From JAIVJG01 sp964236735 (GTDB lineage Bacteria > Acidobacteriota > Blastocatellia > Pyrinomonadales > Pyrinomonadaceae), in contig CAXSFM010000007.1 in assembly GCA_964236735.1 (NCBI GenBank), forward strand, positions 62,001 through 126,000: a DNA stretch of 64,000 bases, written 5' to 3'. Of the stretch, positions 8,654 through 17,991 are shown piece by piece (positions within the stretch are counted from its first letter, which is position 1; every line of letters begins with the position of its first letter). Under the pieces are notes generated by a model. The model was given only the letters and a program-made list of their open reading frames with translations, ran no database searches and was not told the origin of the DNA. Position numbers and translations under genes: made by a program.

Positions 8654-10015
8654 ATGCGCGAGCGGGCGATTGCCGAATATCACGAATTGCTGGCGGCGGA
8701 TGAGAGCGTCAACGCAGAGTTGTTCGCGCGCCTAAAAAACATGATGGGTGCGCGGCGTCTGGTGTACGGCGCGCGCACGCTCGGCGTCTCGCTGCGCCCT
8801 CACTTTCTGACGCGCGCGCAGTACGACCGCTTAGTACATTGTTCGGAAACTCTGGCGGGCGCGTTCGAGAAGGTCGGCGCGGCGCTCATCTCCGAGCCAG
8901 CGCTGTTAGACCTCGTCGGCCTCACCGAAACGGAGCGGCGGCTCGCGCTCATCGAACCGGGCTTTTCCAACTCCGCCGTCACGACGCGACTCGATGCCTT
9001 CGTGCGCGGCGACGAAGTGAAGTTCGTCGAATACAACGCGGAGAATCCTTCGAGCCTCACGGATCAAGACGGCCTCAACGAAGTCCTCTTCGAGGTAGTC
9101 GCGCTTCAACAGTTCGCCGAGCATTATCGTCTCCAACAATTCACGCCCGCCGGCAGCCTGCTGCGCGCGCTGCTCGCGACCTTTCAGGAATGGAGCGGCG
9201 GCAGCAGAAGCGCGCACGCGCCGAACGTCGCCATCCTCGATTGGGCGGACTTGCCGACCGCAGGCGAGTTCGTGTTGCTACGCAACTACTTCGCCTCGCG
9301 CGGCGTCCCGACCATCATCTGCACGCCCGACGAACTCGAATACACCGGCGGCAAATTGCGGCGCGGCGAGTTTCAGATTGACCTCGTCTATAAGCGCGTC
9401 ATCATTCACGAATTTCTCGCGCGCCACGACGAGACGCATCCGCTCGTGCGCGCCTACGCGGACGGCGCAATCTGCCTCGTCAATCCCTTCCGCTGCAAGA
9501 TTCTGCACAAAAAGGCGGCCTTTGAATTACTGACGGATGAAACGCGCGCCTCTTGGTTTACGGAGCTTGAGCGAAAGGTCATTCACGACTGCGTGCCGTG
9601 GACGCGCCGCGTCGCCGCACGTCGCACGACGTATCGAGGGCAGACGATTGATCTCTTAGAGTTCATCAGGAAGAATCGCGACGGCTTCATCCTCAAACCG
9701 AACGACGACTACGGCGGGCACGGCCTCGCGCTCGGAAATCGCGCGAGCGAGTCGGAGTGGGACGCATGGCTCACGCTCGCGCTGGCGAATGATTACATCG
9801 TGCAGGAACGACTTGAATTACAGATGGAAGAATTTCCCATCTTCGACGATGCACGTTACGCGCTGCAACAGATGTATGTTGACACCAATCCCTTCCTCTT
9901 CCGCGGGCGCATGGACGGCGCGCTCGTGCGTCTCTCCGATTCACCTATCATCAACGTCACCTCCGGCGGCGGCGAAACGGGCTTCTTCGTCATCGAGGGC
10001 GAAGCGGGCGCTTGA
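8654..10015 (+). CDS. Circularly permuted ATP-grasp family protein (glutathionylspermidine-synthase-like)
   Basis: A 453-aa soluble protein. The ATG at 8654 follows AGAGGGAACGG and is preferred; the frame is open further up into the ankyrin gene. Features of the permuted ATP-grasp fold are GFSNSAVTTRLDAF, EYNAENPSS, a VYKRVIIHEFL element, NPFRCKILHKKA, and the nucleotide-binding loop GFILKPNDDYGGHGLALG, then YIVQERLEL. It ends with a glycine-rich NVTSGGGETG strand. Related enzymes ligate a carboxylate to an amine (peptide, polyamine or glutathione conjugates), but the substrate here is not indicated. The overlap with the ankyrin gene is avoided by 11 nt, so they form one operon. Family call good, activity unknown. 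Confidence 0.7.
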   Translation: MRERAIAEYHELLAADESVNAELFARLKNMMGARRLVYGARTLGVSLRPHFLTRAQYDRLVHCSETLAGAFEKVGAALISEPALLDLVGLTETERRLALIEPGFSNSAVTTRLDAFVRGDEVKFVEYNAENPSSLTDQDGLNEVLFEVVALQQFAEHYRLQQFTPAGSLLRALLATFQEWSGGSRSAHAPNVAILDWADLPTAGEFVLLRNYFASRGVPTIICTPDELEYTGGKLRRGEFQIDLVYKRVIIHEFLARHDETHPLVRAYADGAICLVNPFRCKILHKKAAFELLTDETRASWFTELERKVIHDCVPWTRRVAARRTTYRGQTIDLLEFIRKNRDGFILKPNDDYGGHGLALGNRASESEWDAWLTLALANDYIVQERLELQMEEFPIFDDARYALQQMYVDTNPFLFRGRMDGALVRLSDSPIINVTSGGGETGFFVIEGEAGA

Positions 10016-10064
10016 GACCGGGAGCGCAAGCGAGAATGCCTGTGTTCCCGGCCTTGCCGGATCA

Positions 10065-13000
10065 TCAATCGAAAATTGTCTTTAGGGGAAGATCGAGCGG
10101 CGGCAAATTCGCTTGTCGAAGTTGCTCGTTGAATGTCTTCACGTCCTTGTTCTGAAAATCATTCCAGCGCGACGAAAGCTCCGCGAGCGCGCGGTTGAGT
10201 TCGACGGAAGTGGCGACGGCGTTTGTCGTCGGCGCGGCGTCGGCGTCTTGCAGCAATTCGAGCAGCGAGCCGAAGTTGCCGTTGAGTTGCGCGAAGTCCG
10301 TCGTCTTCTGCCCACCGCTTGGCTTCGCTTCTTCAAACGTCGCCGCGTAATCATCAAGCGAGGCGAGGTTCAGCGATAACTTACCCGGCAGACCTGCGCG
10401 CGCGCGCAACGCTTTGACCTGCGCGCGGAGTTTGCGGACTGCGGCGAGCGCGTCGAAGCTCTGACGCATTCCTTCCGTAGCATTCATCGAAAGCTCGAAC
10501 TGTTGACGCAAGGCTGGCGCGGGCGTGTTGAGGCGAGGGTCTAAACGGACGTTGAGACGCTGCGTCTGACTGTGCCCGCCGACGGTGAGCTTGACGATGT
10601 ACGTGCCGGGCATGACGGATGCGCCGAGCGGATAGAGCGGCGTGTCGCGATAGATGGCGGAGATCGGATAGTCGTAGCGCAGAGACTTCGGCGCGGGATA
10701 GTGCAAGTCCCAGACGAAGCGTTGCATCCCCGCTTTCGCGGAAAGAATTTGCGGCAGGCGAAACCAGTAAACGGGTACGTTGAAATCTTTTTCGTTGACG
10801 GGCGCGGGCGCGGGCGCGCTTGAAAAGCGACGGACGAGTTTGTTGTCTTTGTCGAAAATTTCCAGCGTGACGGGCGCACCAGCATCCTGCTTGAGATAGT
10901 AATTGATGATCGCGCCGTCAGGCGGATTCTGTCCCGCAGGCTCTTCGGGCGGGAGCGGCGTGTCGGTGTTGACGTTGCGGCGGACGCGCGTCGCGAGTTG
11001 CGGCTCGAACAGATATGTGTCCGACGCCGTCGTCTGCGCGCTTAACTGTCGGAGCGGCGTGATGTCGTCGAGTATCCAGAAGGAACGCCCGTGCGTGCCG
11101 GCGACGATGTCGTCGTTGTGGACGACGAGGTCTCGTATCGAAGACGCGGGCATGTTGAGGCGTAGCGGCTGCCAGTGGTCGCCGTCGTCGAACGAGACGA
11201 AGACGGCGCGCTCCGTCCCGGCGAAGAGCAAATTCTTTCGCACGGAGTCTTCGCGCACGACGTTGACGGGCGCGTCGCCGGGAAGCCCCGTCGTGATTTC
11301 CGTCCACGTCGTACCCGCGTCGTGCGTGCGATAAATGTGCGGGTGCATGTCGTCGAGTCGGATGCGATTGACGGCGGCGTAAGCGGTCGCGGCGTCGAAG
11401 TGTCCCGCGTCAATGATGGAAACTTTGCTCCACGCAGTCAGCGCAGGCGGCGTGACGTTTGCCCACGTCTTGCCCGCGTCGCGCGTGACGTGGATGAGTC
11501 CGTCGTCCGTGCCCGCCCAGATGGTTTTCAATTCTTTGTGCGAAGGCGCGACCGTGTAGATGACTCCGCGACGCGGCATCTTCGACATCTCCGGCGTGCG
11601 ATAGATGCCGATGCTCTCCGGTGTTTCGGGCTGCTCGCGCGTCAGGTCCGGGCTGATCGTGTCCCAACTGTCGCCGCCGTTCGTCGTCTTGAACAAGACG
11701 TTGCCGGCGAAGTAGAGCGTGTGCGGGTCAACGTCCGAGAAGATGACGGGCGCGGTTCTGAGGAAACGATACTTGCCCTGCCTGACCGGCTCCGGCGAGA
11801 CGACTTGGACTTGTCCCGTCCGTTTATCGAAGCGCGTCAGCTTGCCGCCATAGATGAGATTCGGGTTGAGCGGGTCGGGCGCGATGTAGCCGTATTCTTC
11901 GACTCCGACCGTGCGCCAATCACGGAATGTAATCGCTCCGTTATCGCCGCGACTCGCCGTGCCGACCGAGCCGCTTTCCTGCTGCGCGCCATAGACCCAG
12001 TACGGATATTGATTGTCGGTGATGACGTGATAGAACTGCGCGGTCGGCTGGTTGTACCAACTGCTCCAAGTCTGCCCGCCGTTGACGGTGATGGTCGCGC
12101 CCTGATCCGAAGCGAGCAAGACGATTTTAGTGTCGTCGGGGTTAATCCAGACGGTGTGATAATCGTCGCCGCCGGGCGCGCCCTTCCACGCGAAGAAAGT
12201 TTTGCCCGCGTCCGTCGAGCGATAGGTCGAAGTGTTGGCGTCGTAAACGATGTCTTTATTCTTGGGGTCGGCTCTCACTTCGGCGAAGTCGCTGCCGCGT
12301 CCCCACACACGCACCTCTCCGTTCGTTCTCTCCCAAGTTTCGCCCGCATCATCCGAGCGATAGACGCCGCCGAGTTGCGGCGCGTCAACGTTGGCGTAGA
12401 TGCGTCGCGGGTCGGACGGCGCGATGCTAAAGCCGATGCGTCCCAAGCCCTGCTCGTAGGTCGGCAAGCCCTTCGTCAACTGTTTCCACGTCGCGCCGCC
12501 GTCCGTTGATTTATAAAGCCCGCTCGCTGCGCCCTGCCAGGAGCCATTCTCCCAGGGCCCCTGTCTGGCCGCCCACAAATCTGCGTAAATGATGCGCGAA
12601 TTCGTCGGGTCGAAAGCCAGCGCAATCGCGCCCGTGTTTTCGTCTTTGTAGAGCGACTTCTCGAAAGTCTCGCCGCCGTCGGTCGAGCGATAGACGCCGC
12701 GCTCCGCGTTCGCGCCGTAAGGATGTCCGAGCACGGCGACGAAGATGCGTTGCGGGTCGCGCGGGTCAACGATAATCGAGCCGATCTGCTGCCCGTCGCG
12801 CAAGCCGAGATGACGCCACGTCCGGCCTCCGTCCATTGATTTATAAATGCCGTCGCCGGTCGAGAGGTCTGGACGCTGCAAGCCTTCGCCGCTGCCGACG
12901 TAAATGATGTCGGGGTTTGAAGGAGCGATGGCGAGCGCGCCGATGGAGCCGGTCGGCTGGTCATCGAAGATGGGTCGCCACGTTCGCCCGGCGTCCGTCG

Positions 13001-13229
13001 TCTTCCACACGCCGCCGTTATTGACGCCGATGTAAAAGACGTTGGGCTGATCGGGCACGCCCGTCGCGCCCACGGTGCGCCCGCCGCGAAACGGCCCGAT
13101 CATGCGCCAGCGCAAACTCCCGTACATGTCGGGGCTGATGTTTTGCGCGGCGGCGGTCGCCGGCGGCACAGAGAGTGCGAAGAGACAACTACAGACGACG
13201 AGCAACACGAAGCGGCGAAGTGCGATCAC
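10065..13229 (-). CDS. Secreted BNR/sortilin-like beta-propeller protein (paralogue 1)
   Basis: A 1054-aa exported protein. The chosen start is GTG at 13229, which has GGAGGT six bases upstream; a TTG further up would add 11 basic residues. Residues 1-30 form a signal peptide (LLVVCSCLFALSVPPATAAA). The body repeats BNR/Asp-box motifs many times (GVWKTTDAGRTWRP, GIYKSMDGGRTWRH, GVYRSTDGGETFEK, LYKSTDGGATWKQ), the fingerprint of the VPS10/sortilin and sialidase-type propeller. The last 300 residues are a non-propeller tail. No catalytic residues are evident. This class is greatly expanded in Acidobacteriota, with roles mostly unknown. A second copy lies at 23846-27097. It is convergent with the ATP-grasp gene. 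Confidence 0.88.
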   Translation of the reverse strand: MIALRRFVLLVVCSCLFALSVPPATAAAQNISPDMYGSLRWRMIGPFRGGRTVGATGVPDQPNVFYIGVNNGGVWKTTDAGRTWRPIFDDQPTGSIGALAIAPSNPDIIYVGSGEGLQRPDLSTGDGIYKSMDGGRTWRHLGLRDGQQIGSIIVDPRDPQRIFVAVLGHPYGANAERGVYRSTDGGETFEKSLYKDENTGAIALAFDPTNSRIIYADLWAARQGPWENGSWQGAASGLYKSTDGGATWKQLTKGLPTYEQGLGRIGFSIAPSDPRRIYANVDAPQLGGVYRSDDAGETWERTNGEVRVWGRGSDFAEVRADPKNKDIVYDANTSTYRSTDAGKTFFAWKGAPGGDDYHTVWINPDDTKIVLLASDQGATITVNGGQTWSSWYNQPTAQFYHVITDNQYPYWVYGAQQESGSVGTASRGDNGAITFRDWRTVGVEEYGYIAPDPLNPNLIYGGKLTRFDKRTGQVQVVSPEPVRQGKYRFLRTAPVIFSDVDPHTLYFAGNVLFKTTNGGDSWDTISPDLTREQPETPESIGIYRTPEMSKMPRRGVIYTVAPSHKELKTIWAGTDDGLIHVTRDAGKTWANVTPPALTAWSKVSIIDAGHFDAATAYAAVNRIRLDDMHPHIYRTHDAGTTWTEITTGLPGDAPVNVVREDSVRKNLLFAGTERAVFVSFDDGDHWQPLRLNMPASSIRDLVVHNDDIVAGTHGRSFWILDDITPLRQLSAQTTASDTYLFEPQLATRVRRNVNTDTPLPPEEPAGQNPPDGAIINYYLKQDAGAPVTLEIFDKDNKLVRRFSSAPAPAPVNEKDFNVPVYWFRLPQILSAKAGMQRFVWDLHYPAPKSLRYDYPISAIYRDTPLYPLGASVMPGTYIVKLTVGGHSQTQRLNVRLDPRLNTPAPALRQQFELSMNATEGMRQSFDALAAVRKLRAQVKALRARAGLPGKLSLNLASLDDYAATFEEAKPSGGQKTTDFAQLNGNFGSLLELLQDADAAPTTNAVATSVELNRALAELSSRWNDFQNKDVKTFNEQLRQANLPPLDLPLKTIFD

Positions 13230-13494
13230 GTAACACCTCCGAGAAGATTTTCGTCGAACCAATCCGGCGCATCCTGCGGCGCGTAAATCGATTGAAGAAG
13301 ATGCGCGCGCGGCTGTTTAAAGATTGTTCGCATGGTTTGGACACTGACGCACAATATAACGCCGGAGCAAAATTTGCGAAACGTGAAACCGCTTTGGCGG
13401 CGAACTTTGAAGGACGTTCGCGCGTCTAAATGGAACCCGCGTTGCGAAGTCGGATGATCGCCACGCGTGGATTAAGAGAGCCGAAGGGGTGGGC

Positions 13495-13722
13495 ATGATG
13501 TCGGAAGTAAAAATGATTGTTCCCGCTTACATGCGGAAGGGAAAATGCGAAGGGTGCGGCGCGGATATTTACGCGCCGGGGACAGAATCTGTCGAGGGTA
13601 GCTTGCCGTCCATGTCGTCTTGCATGTGCGAGGGCGGACCGAAACTCAAGTCCGAACTTCAATCTCAACTTCCTTCGATGAGTGGCGCGGAGAACACGCA
13701 GGAGAAAGCGAAGGCCGCGTAA
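13495..13722 (+). CDS. Small cysteine-containing protein, unknown
   Basis: A 75-residue protein. The ATG at 13495 follows AGGGGTGGGC; GTG at 13489 and ATG at 13498 are alternatives. It has a CEGCG motif near residue 17 and a CMCEGG motif near residue 43, which could form a small zinc or metal site. The rest is polar, with a Ser/Gln-rich tail. No signal peptide. Not recognised. The gene lies 35 nt upstream of another small gene and downstream of the divergent BNR gene promoter region. Confidence 0.5.
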   Translation: MMSEVKMIVPAYMRKGKCEGCGADIYAPGTESVEGSLPSMSSCMCEGGPKLKSELQSQLPSMSGAENTQEKAKAA

Positions 13723-13757
13723 CTGAAAAGCCGGAGAGCGAGAAAAAGAAACGAGTG

Positions 13758-13991
13758 ATGAAAAAACAACAGAAGGTAAAGGCCGTCAGACGCACCGCGC
13801 GTCAGCCACAAACAGCAGCATCAACGGGAGGCTTTGAGCCGAACGCATTTTACGAACGCTTGTTGGAGATGCGCGAACAAAATCCGTCGGCCTTCAACTC
13901 GATGAGCGACGCGACGCGCTTCGCGGTTGAGGCGTACACGAAGGCGAAGAGAAATGTCAGCGAGCCGCAGTTGAGCAAGGCTGCGGCCTGA
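13758..13991 (+). CDS. Small basic hypothetical protein
   Basis: A 77-residue protein started at the ATG at 13758; the same frame is open upstream but would overlap the previous gene. The first 25 residues are Lys/Arg/Gln-rich (KKQQKVKAVRRTARQPQ), and the rest reads as helices (FYERLLEMREQNPSAFNSMS, RFAVEAYTKAKR). The basic tail hints at nucleic-acid contact, but this is only a guess. A strong terminator follows at 14019-14061. Confidence 0.5.
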   Translation: MKKQQKVKAVRRTARQPQTAASTGGFEPNAFYERLLEMREQNPSAFNSMSDATRFAVEAYTKAKRNVSEPQLSKAAA

Positions 13992-14018
13992 CGCCATTGT
14001 TTTCAGAATTTAATTTTC

Positions 14019-14061
14019 GCCAAAGCGAGAGGGAAGCGTGATGCTTTCTTCTCGCTTTGGC
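14019..14061 (+). terminator. Rho-independent terminator after the small gene pair
   Basis: Perfect 12-bp stem GCCAAAGCGAGA/TCTCGCTTTGGC (14019-14030 with 14050-14061), followed by TTTTCAGTCTTTCTTTT. The inner loop contains a further partial pairing. Confidence 0.8.
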
Positions 14062-14150
14062 TTTTCAGTCTTTCTTTTGACGGTTCGTCGTGGTAGAGAC
14101 TAACGCTGTTCGCCGTCGGGCGTGATTCGTCGCCTTCATTTGCAAACGAC

Positions 14151-15131
14151 ATGAAAACGAAGCGCAGCATAACAATCGCCGCTTTCCTCATCATCATCTG
14201 CGTGTGGCCTTCGGCGATTCTTCACGCGCGACAGCGTGACACAAGCATCGGCGCGCGGCGACGATCTGCGTCTGCGCCGCACGTCTCTCTCTCTCGGCGC
14301 GCAACTGTCAGGCTCTCGCGCGAGAACTCGTCGTGGCCCCCCGTCGTCCGGCGCGAGACATTGCAGGCGGCGAATCTCGGCGGCGCGTCTTTGCCTTACC
14401 GCATCCTGCTGCCCGGCGATTACGAGACGAGCGCGCGTCGCTATCCCGTCCTTTATCTTTTGCATGGCGCGCAGGGCGGCGAGGACGATTGGACGACGCG
14501 CACCAACCTCGTCGCTGACGCCGCGCGTTATCAACTCATCATCGTGATGCCGGGCGTCGGCGATAGCTGGTACGCCAACAGCGCGGGCGACGCGAGCGCG
14601 CGTTACGAAGACGCGATTATCCGAGACCTTATCCCGCACATAGACAAAACATACCGGACGCTCGCGAGCGGTTACGGGCGCGCGGTCGCGGGGCTTTCGA
14701 TGGGCGGCTTCGGCGCGGTCAAGTTCGCTCTGCGCTTCCCGCAACTGTTCGCCTTCGCGGCTAGTTTCAGCGGAGCCTTCGATGCTCCGCGCACGAACAT
14801 CATCGGCAGCGCAAACGACGCGCGCTCGCAAATTCTACTGCGCGTCTTCGGCGCGGACGCGAGCGAGACGCGACGCAGCAACGACGTGTTAGAGCTGGCG
14901 CGTCAAGTCAAAGACGCGAGCAGGCTGCCTTACTTTTACCTCTCGGTGGGCAACAACGACCCGCTCGAGTCCGTGCTGCCGGCCAATCCGCAATTCGCCG
15001 CACTGTTGCGCGAGCGCAAAATCGCCTACGAGTATCACGAGCGACCCGGCTCGCATGAATGGCGTTTCTGGGACGCCGAAATCAAACTCGCGCTGGCACG
15101 CATGAGCGATTTCGTCGCGTATATGAAGTGA
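14151..15131 (+). CDS. Secreted putative esterase (alpha/beta hydrolase, esterase-D type)
   Basis: A 326-aa exported hydrolase with an N-terminal signal (residues 1-27: basic KTKR, then IAAFLIIICVWPSAI). The fold is clear: LPYRILLPGDYE, oxyanion region YPVLYLLHGAQGGEDDW, nucleophile elbow GLSMGG with Ser183, and a late His in PGSHEWRFW. This arrangement is that of the putative esterase/S-formylglutathione-hydrolase/feruloyl-esterase group. Length and motifs are intact, so it is probably active. The periplasmic or secreted substrate is not indicated. It is preceded by a terminator and so has its own promoter, and is followed after 81 nt by a DUF421 gene. Confidence 0.85.
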   Translation: MKTKRSITIAAFLIIICVWPSAILHARQRDTSIGARRRSASAPHVSLSRRATVRLSRENSSWPPVVRRETLQAANLGGASLPYRILLPGDYETSARRYPVLYLLHGAQGGEDDWTTRTNLVADAARYQLIIVMPGVGDSWYANSAGDASARYEDAIIRDLIPHIDKTYRTLASGYGRAVAGLSMGGFGAVKFALRFPQLFAFAASFSGAFDAPRTNIIGSANDARSQILLRVFGADASETRRSNDVLELARQVKDASRLPYFYLSVGNNDPLESVLPANPQFAALLRERKIAYEYHERPGSHEWRFWDAEIKLALARMSDFVAYMK

Positions 15132-15212
15132 GTGAGCGAAGCGTTGAGACGCGAGTCGTGACAATTAAATTTTGGCGCGTTGAGATGAATGAGAGCAGGA
15201 GGAGGATCACTG

Positions 15213-15740
15213 ATGTTCAGCCCCGTTGATTGGAAGACGGTTTTTCTGCCCGACACTTCTTTCATTGAAATCATCGTGCGCGGGTCGGTCATGTACCTCG
15301 CGCTTTTCACTTTGCTGCGCGTGATTTTGAAGCGGCAGGCGGGCACGCTCGGCATGACGGATTTGCTGCTCATCACGCTGCTTGCGGATGCCTCGCAGAA
15401 CGCGATGGCGGGCGAGTACAAATCTTTGCCCGACGGCATCGTCCTCGTCTCGACGATTATCTTCTGGAACTACGCGCTCGATTGGCTCAGTTATAAGTCC
15501 GAGTGGTTCGAGCGTCTGATCGAGCCGGCTCCGCTCCCGCTCGTCAAAAACGGCAGGCTGCTGCGCCGTAATATGCGGCACGAATTGATCTCCGAAGGAG
15601 AGTTAATCGGGCAAATTCGCGAGCAGGGCATTGACGACCTCTCGAAAGTGAAGTGCGCGCGCATCGAAAGCAACGGGCGCATCAGCGTCATCCAGCGAGA
15701 GGAAAAGGAGCACAGCGAGACGGAGCGAATGGGAACATGA
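15213..15740 (+). CDS. DUF421 (YetF-like) membrane protein
   Basis: A 175-aa protein. The ATG at 15213 is preferred because AGGAGGAGG lies seven bases upstream. The earlier ATG at 15189 would place that Shine-Dalgarno inside the coding region. Three hydrophobic segments (residues about 20-90) are followed by the DUF421 cytoplasmic domain: LPLVKNGRLLRRNMRHELISEGELIGQIREQG with the conserved NG and E-L-I-S/E-L elements, then a short beta strand ISVIQRE. Family members are small membrane proteins of poorly defined function (YetF/YcaP). The short acidic tail EEKEHSETE is normal. Confidence 0.85.
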   Translation: MFSPVDWKTVFLPDTSFIEIIVRGSVMYLALFTLLRVILKRQAGTLGMTDLLLITLLADASQNAMAGEYKSLPDGIVLVSTIIFWNYALDWLSYKSEWFERLIEPAPLPLVKNGRLLRRNMRHELISEGELIGQIREQGIDDLSKVKCARIESNGRISVIQREEKEHSETERMGT

Positions 15741-15876
15741 AACGTGTGCGGCGCGACGGGCAATGCACGCCCAACCACATCGGGCAATACAGGCGCGCGG
15801 CTGATACAATGTGCGAAAAGCAGCACAAGCACGCGGCATTATTTTATTCATAGAGACGTTGGGAATTATCAAGTAA

Positions 15877-17358
15877 GTGAACACGCATTCGTATCTCAAT
15901 CTGCACGCGATGGCGCGGCGCGCGATGATTGACGCGGGCTTCGAGCTTGACGCGCCGCCCGACGTGGCGCGCGAGCTACAGGACATCAACGCGCATCAAC
16001 AACAAGAGGCGCAGCCATCCGTCGCCGACGCTTCCACGCGCGACATGCGGGAACTGTTGTGGTCTTCGATTGATAACGAAGAGTCGCGCGACCTCGATCA
16101 AGTGGAGTATGCCGAACGTCTCGCGAGCGGCGACATCCGACTGCTCGTCGGCATCGCGGACGTGGACGCCTTCGTCCCGAAAGATTCCGCGATTGACCGT
16201 CACGCGCTCGCCAACACCATCTCGGTTTATACGCCTGTGGATGTCTTCCCGATGCTGCCGGAAGAACTCTCGACGGATTTGTCTTCGCTGCTGCAAGAGG
16301 TTGACCGCGCCGCCGTCGTCATTGAAATGATAGTTACGAATGAGGGCGAGGTGAGCGCGAAAAATGTCTCGCGCGCCGTCGTGCGTAATCGCGCGAAGCT
16401 CGTCTATGAGACGGCGGGCGCGTGGCTCGAAGGGCGCGGCGAGATGCCTTCTGCCGTCGCGCGTGTTGCGGGTCTGGAGGCGCAGTTGAGATTGCAGGAC
16501 GAGGCGCGCGAACGCCTCCGCGCGCTCAGACGTAAAAACGGCGCGCTCGAATTTGAAAGTATCGAGGCCGTGCCCGTCGTCTCGGACGGCAAGGTCACAG
16601 ACCTGCGCGTGAAGGAACACAATCAGGCACAGGACATCATCGAGAGTTTTATGGTCGCGGCGAATACGGCGATGGCCGAGTTTCTGGAAGCGCAGAGAGT
16701 GCCTTCGCTGCGTCGCGTCGTGCGGACGCCGGAGCGTTGGCCGCGCATCGTGGAACTCGCGCAAACTTTCGGCGAACAACTTCCCGCCGAGCCGAGTTCC
16801 ATCGCGCTCTCTGAATTTCTCGCGCGCCGCAAAGCGGCAGACCCCGTGCGTTACGCAGACCTCTCGCTCTCCGTCTTAAAGTTGATGGGGCCGGGCGAGT
16901 ATTGCGTCGAGTCGCCGGGCGTCGAGCAGGAGGGACATTTCGGCCTCGCCGTACACGACTACACGCACTCGACCGCGCCGAATCGCCGTTACACGGATTT
17001 GGTCACGCAACGTTGCCTGAAATCCATCGTTGCGAGCGAACCGCCGCCGTACACCGTCGCGGAACTCGAAGCCATCGCCGCGCGCTGTAACGAGATGGAG
17101 CAGGCGGCGCGCAAGGTCGAGCGTCTGATGCGAAAGGCCGCCGCCGCGCAGATGTTAAGCGGGCGTGTGGGCGAGACGTTCGATGCGGTGGTGACGGGCG
17201 CGAGCGCGAAGGGGACTTTCGTGCGTCTGCTCAGGCCGACGGCGGAGGGGCGCGTCATGCAGGGCGAGCGCGGCCTTGACGTAGGCGACCGCCTGCGCGT
17301 GCGTCTCGTCTCGACCGATGCGGAGCGCGGCTTTATAGACTTCGCACGCGCTTCCTGA
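15877..17358 (+). CDS. RNB-domain 3'-5' exoribonuclease (RNase II/R family)
   Basis: A 493-aa enzyme with GTG start; an ATG at 15910 is a possible alternative. The RNB catalytic core starts at SSIDNEESRDLDQ: Asp66, Asp72 and Asp74 match the first three metal-binding aspartates of RNase II, while the fourth is Gln75. The core continues through VYTPVDVFPMLPEELSTDLSSLL, then QAQDIIESFMVAANTAMAEFL and the HDYTHSTAPNRRYTDLVTQR helix typical of the family. Residues about 425-493 look like a short C-terminal OB/S1-type domain. N-terminal cold-shock domains are missing, making it shorter than E. coli RNase R. It should degrade single-stranded RNA processively. Confidence 0.9.
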   Translation: MNTHSYLNLHAMARRAMIDAGFELDAPPDVARELQDINAHQQQEAQPSVADASTRDMRELLWSSIDNEESRDLDQVEYAERLASGDIRLLVGIADVDAFVPKDSAIDRHALANTISVYTPVDVFPMLPEELSTDLSSLLQEVDRAAVVIEMIVTNEGEVSAKNVSRAVVRNRAKLVYETAGAWLEGRGEMPSAVARVAGLEAQLRLQDEARERLRALRRKNGALEFESIEAVPVVSDGKVTDLRVKEHNQAQDIIESFMVAANTAMAEFLEAQRVPSLRRVVRTPERWPRIVELAQTFGEQLPAEPSSIALSEFLARRKAADPVRYADLSLSVLKLMGPGEYCVESPGVEQEGHFGLAVHDYTHSTAPNRRYTDLVTQRCLKSIVASEPPPYTVAELEAIAARCNEMEQAARKVERLMRKAAAAQMLSGRVGETFDAVVTGASAKGTFVRLLRPTAEGRVMQGERGLDVGDRLRVRLVSTDAERGFIDFARAS

Positions 17359-17419
17359 ACTGGCGCGCGCGAGCTTCACAAGTGGCGATTGTAGCGAACG
17401 GAAAAGGGAGTATTTATTT

Positions 17420-17971
17420 ATGTCAACACAGCAAAAAAACAATGAAGTGGCGACGCTCGCGGGCGGATGTTTCTGGTGTCTCGAAGCGGTCTATGATGAA
17501 CTACGCGGCGTGGAGAGCGTGGTGTCGGGTTACGCGGGCGGGCGCGTCGTGAATCCTTCGTATGAGAAAGTCTGCATGGGCACGACCGGGCACGCGGAGG
17601 TCGTGCAAATCACGTTCGACCCGAACGTCGTATCTTACAAAGAACTGCTTGAAGTCTTCTTTACCATCCACGACCCGACAACCTTGAATAGACAGGGCGC
17701 GGACAGGGGCACGCAGTATCGCTCGGCGATTTTCTATCATACGCCCGAACAGAAAGAGATCGCGGAAGCTGTCATCAACGAAGTCAGCGCGGCGGGCGTG
17801 TGGAGCAACTCCATCGTGACGGAAGTCTCGCCGCTCCCGGAATTCTACGCGGCGGAGGACTATCATCAGGACTATTTCAAGCGCAATCCGAACCAGCCTT
17901 ACTGCAACGTCGTCGTTGCGCCGAAGGTGAGCAAGTTTCGCAAGCAGTATCTCGACCGGTTGAAGAAGTGA
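17420..17971 (+). CDS. msrA: Peptide methionine-S-sulfoxide reductase
   Basis: A 183-aa cytosolic repair enzyme that reduces methionine-S-sulfoxide in proteins. The catalytic motif GGCFWCLE has nucleophile Cys17 (second Cys at 20), followed by YAGG, GHAEVVQITFDP, FFTIHDPTTLNRQGAD and GTQYRSAIFY, all family signatures. A clear AAAAGGGAG lies upstream of the ATG. No MsrB domain is fused. The downstream DUF5996 gene starts 20 nt after its stop, so they are likely co-transcribed. Confidence 0.96.
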   Translation: MSTQQKNNEVATLAGGCFWCLEAVYDELRGVESVVSGYAGGRVVNPSYEKVCMGTTGHAEVVQITFDPNVVSYKELLEVFFTIHDPTTLNRQGADRGTQYRSAIFYHTPEQKEIAEAVINEVSAAGVWSNSIVTEVSPLPEFYAAEDYHQDYFKRNPNQPYCNVVVAPKVSKFRKQYLDRLKK

Positions 17972-17991
17972 CACAACTGAAGGAACCGCAC

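Noticed and set aside
11175..12509. 444-codon plus-strand frame opposite the first BNR gene
   Set aside because: Arg/Val/Asp-rich antisense shadow typical of high-GC genes; the minus strand encodes a clear signal peptide and BNR motifs.
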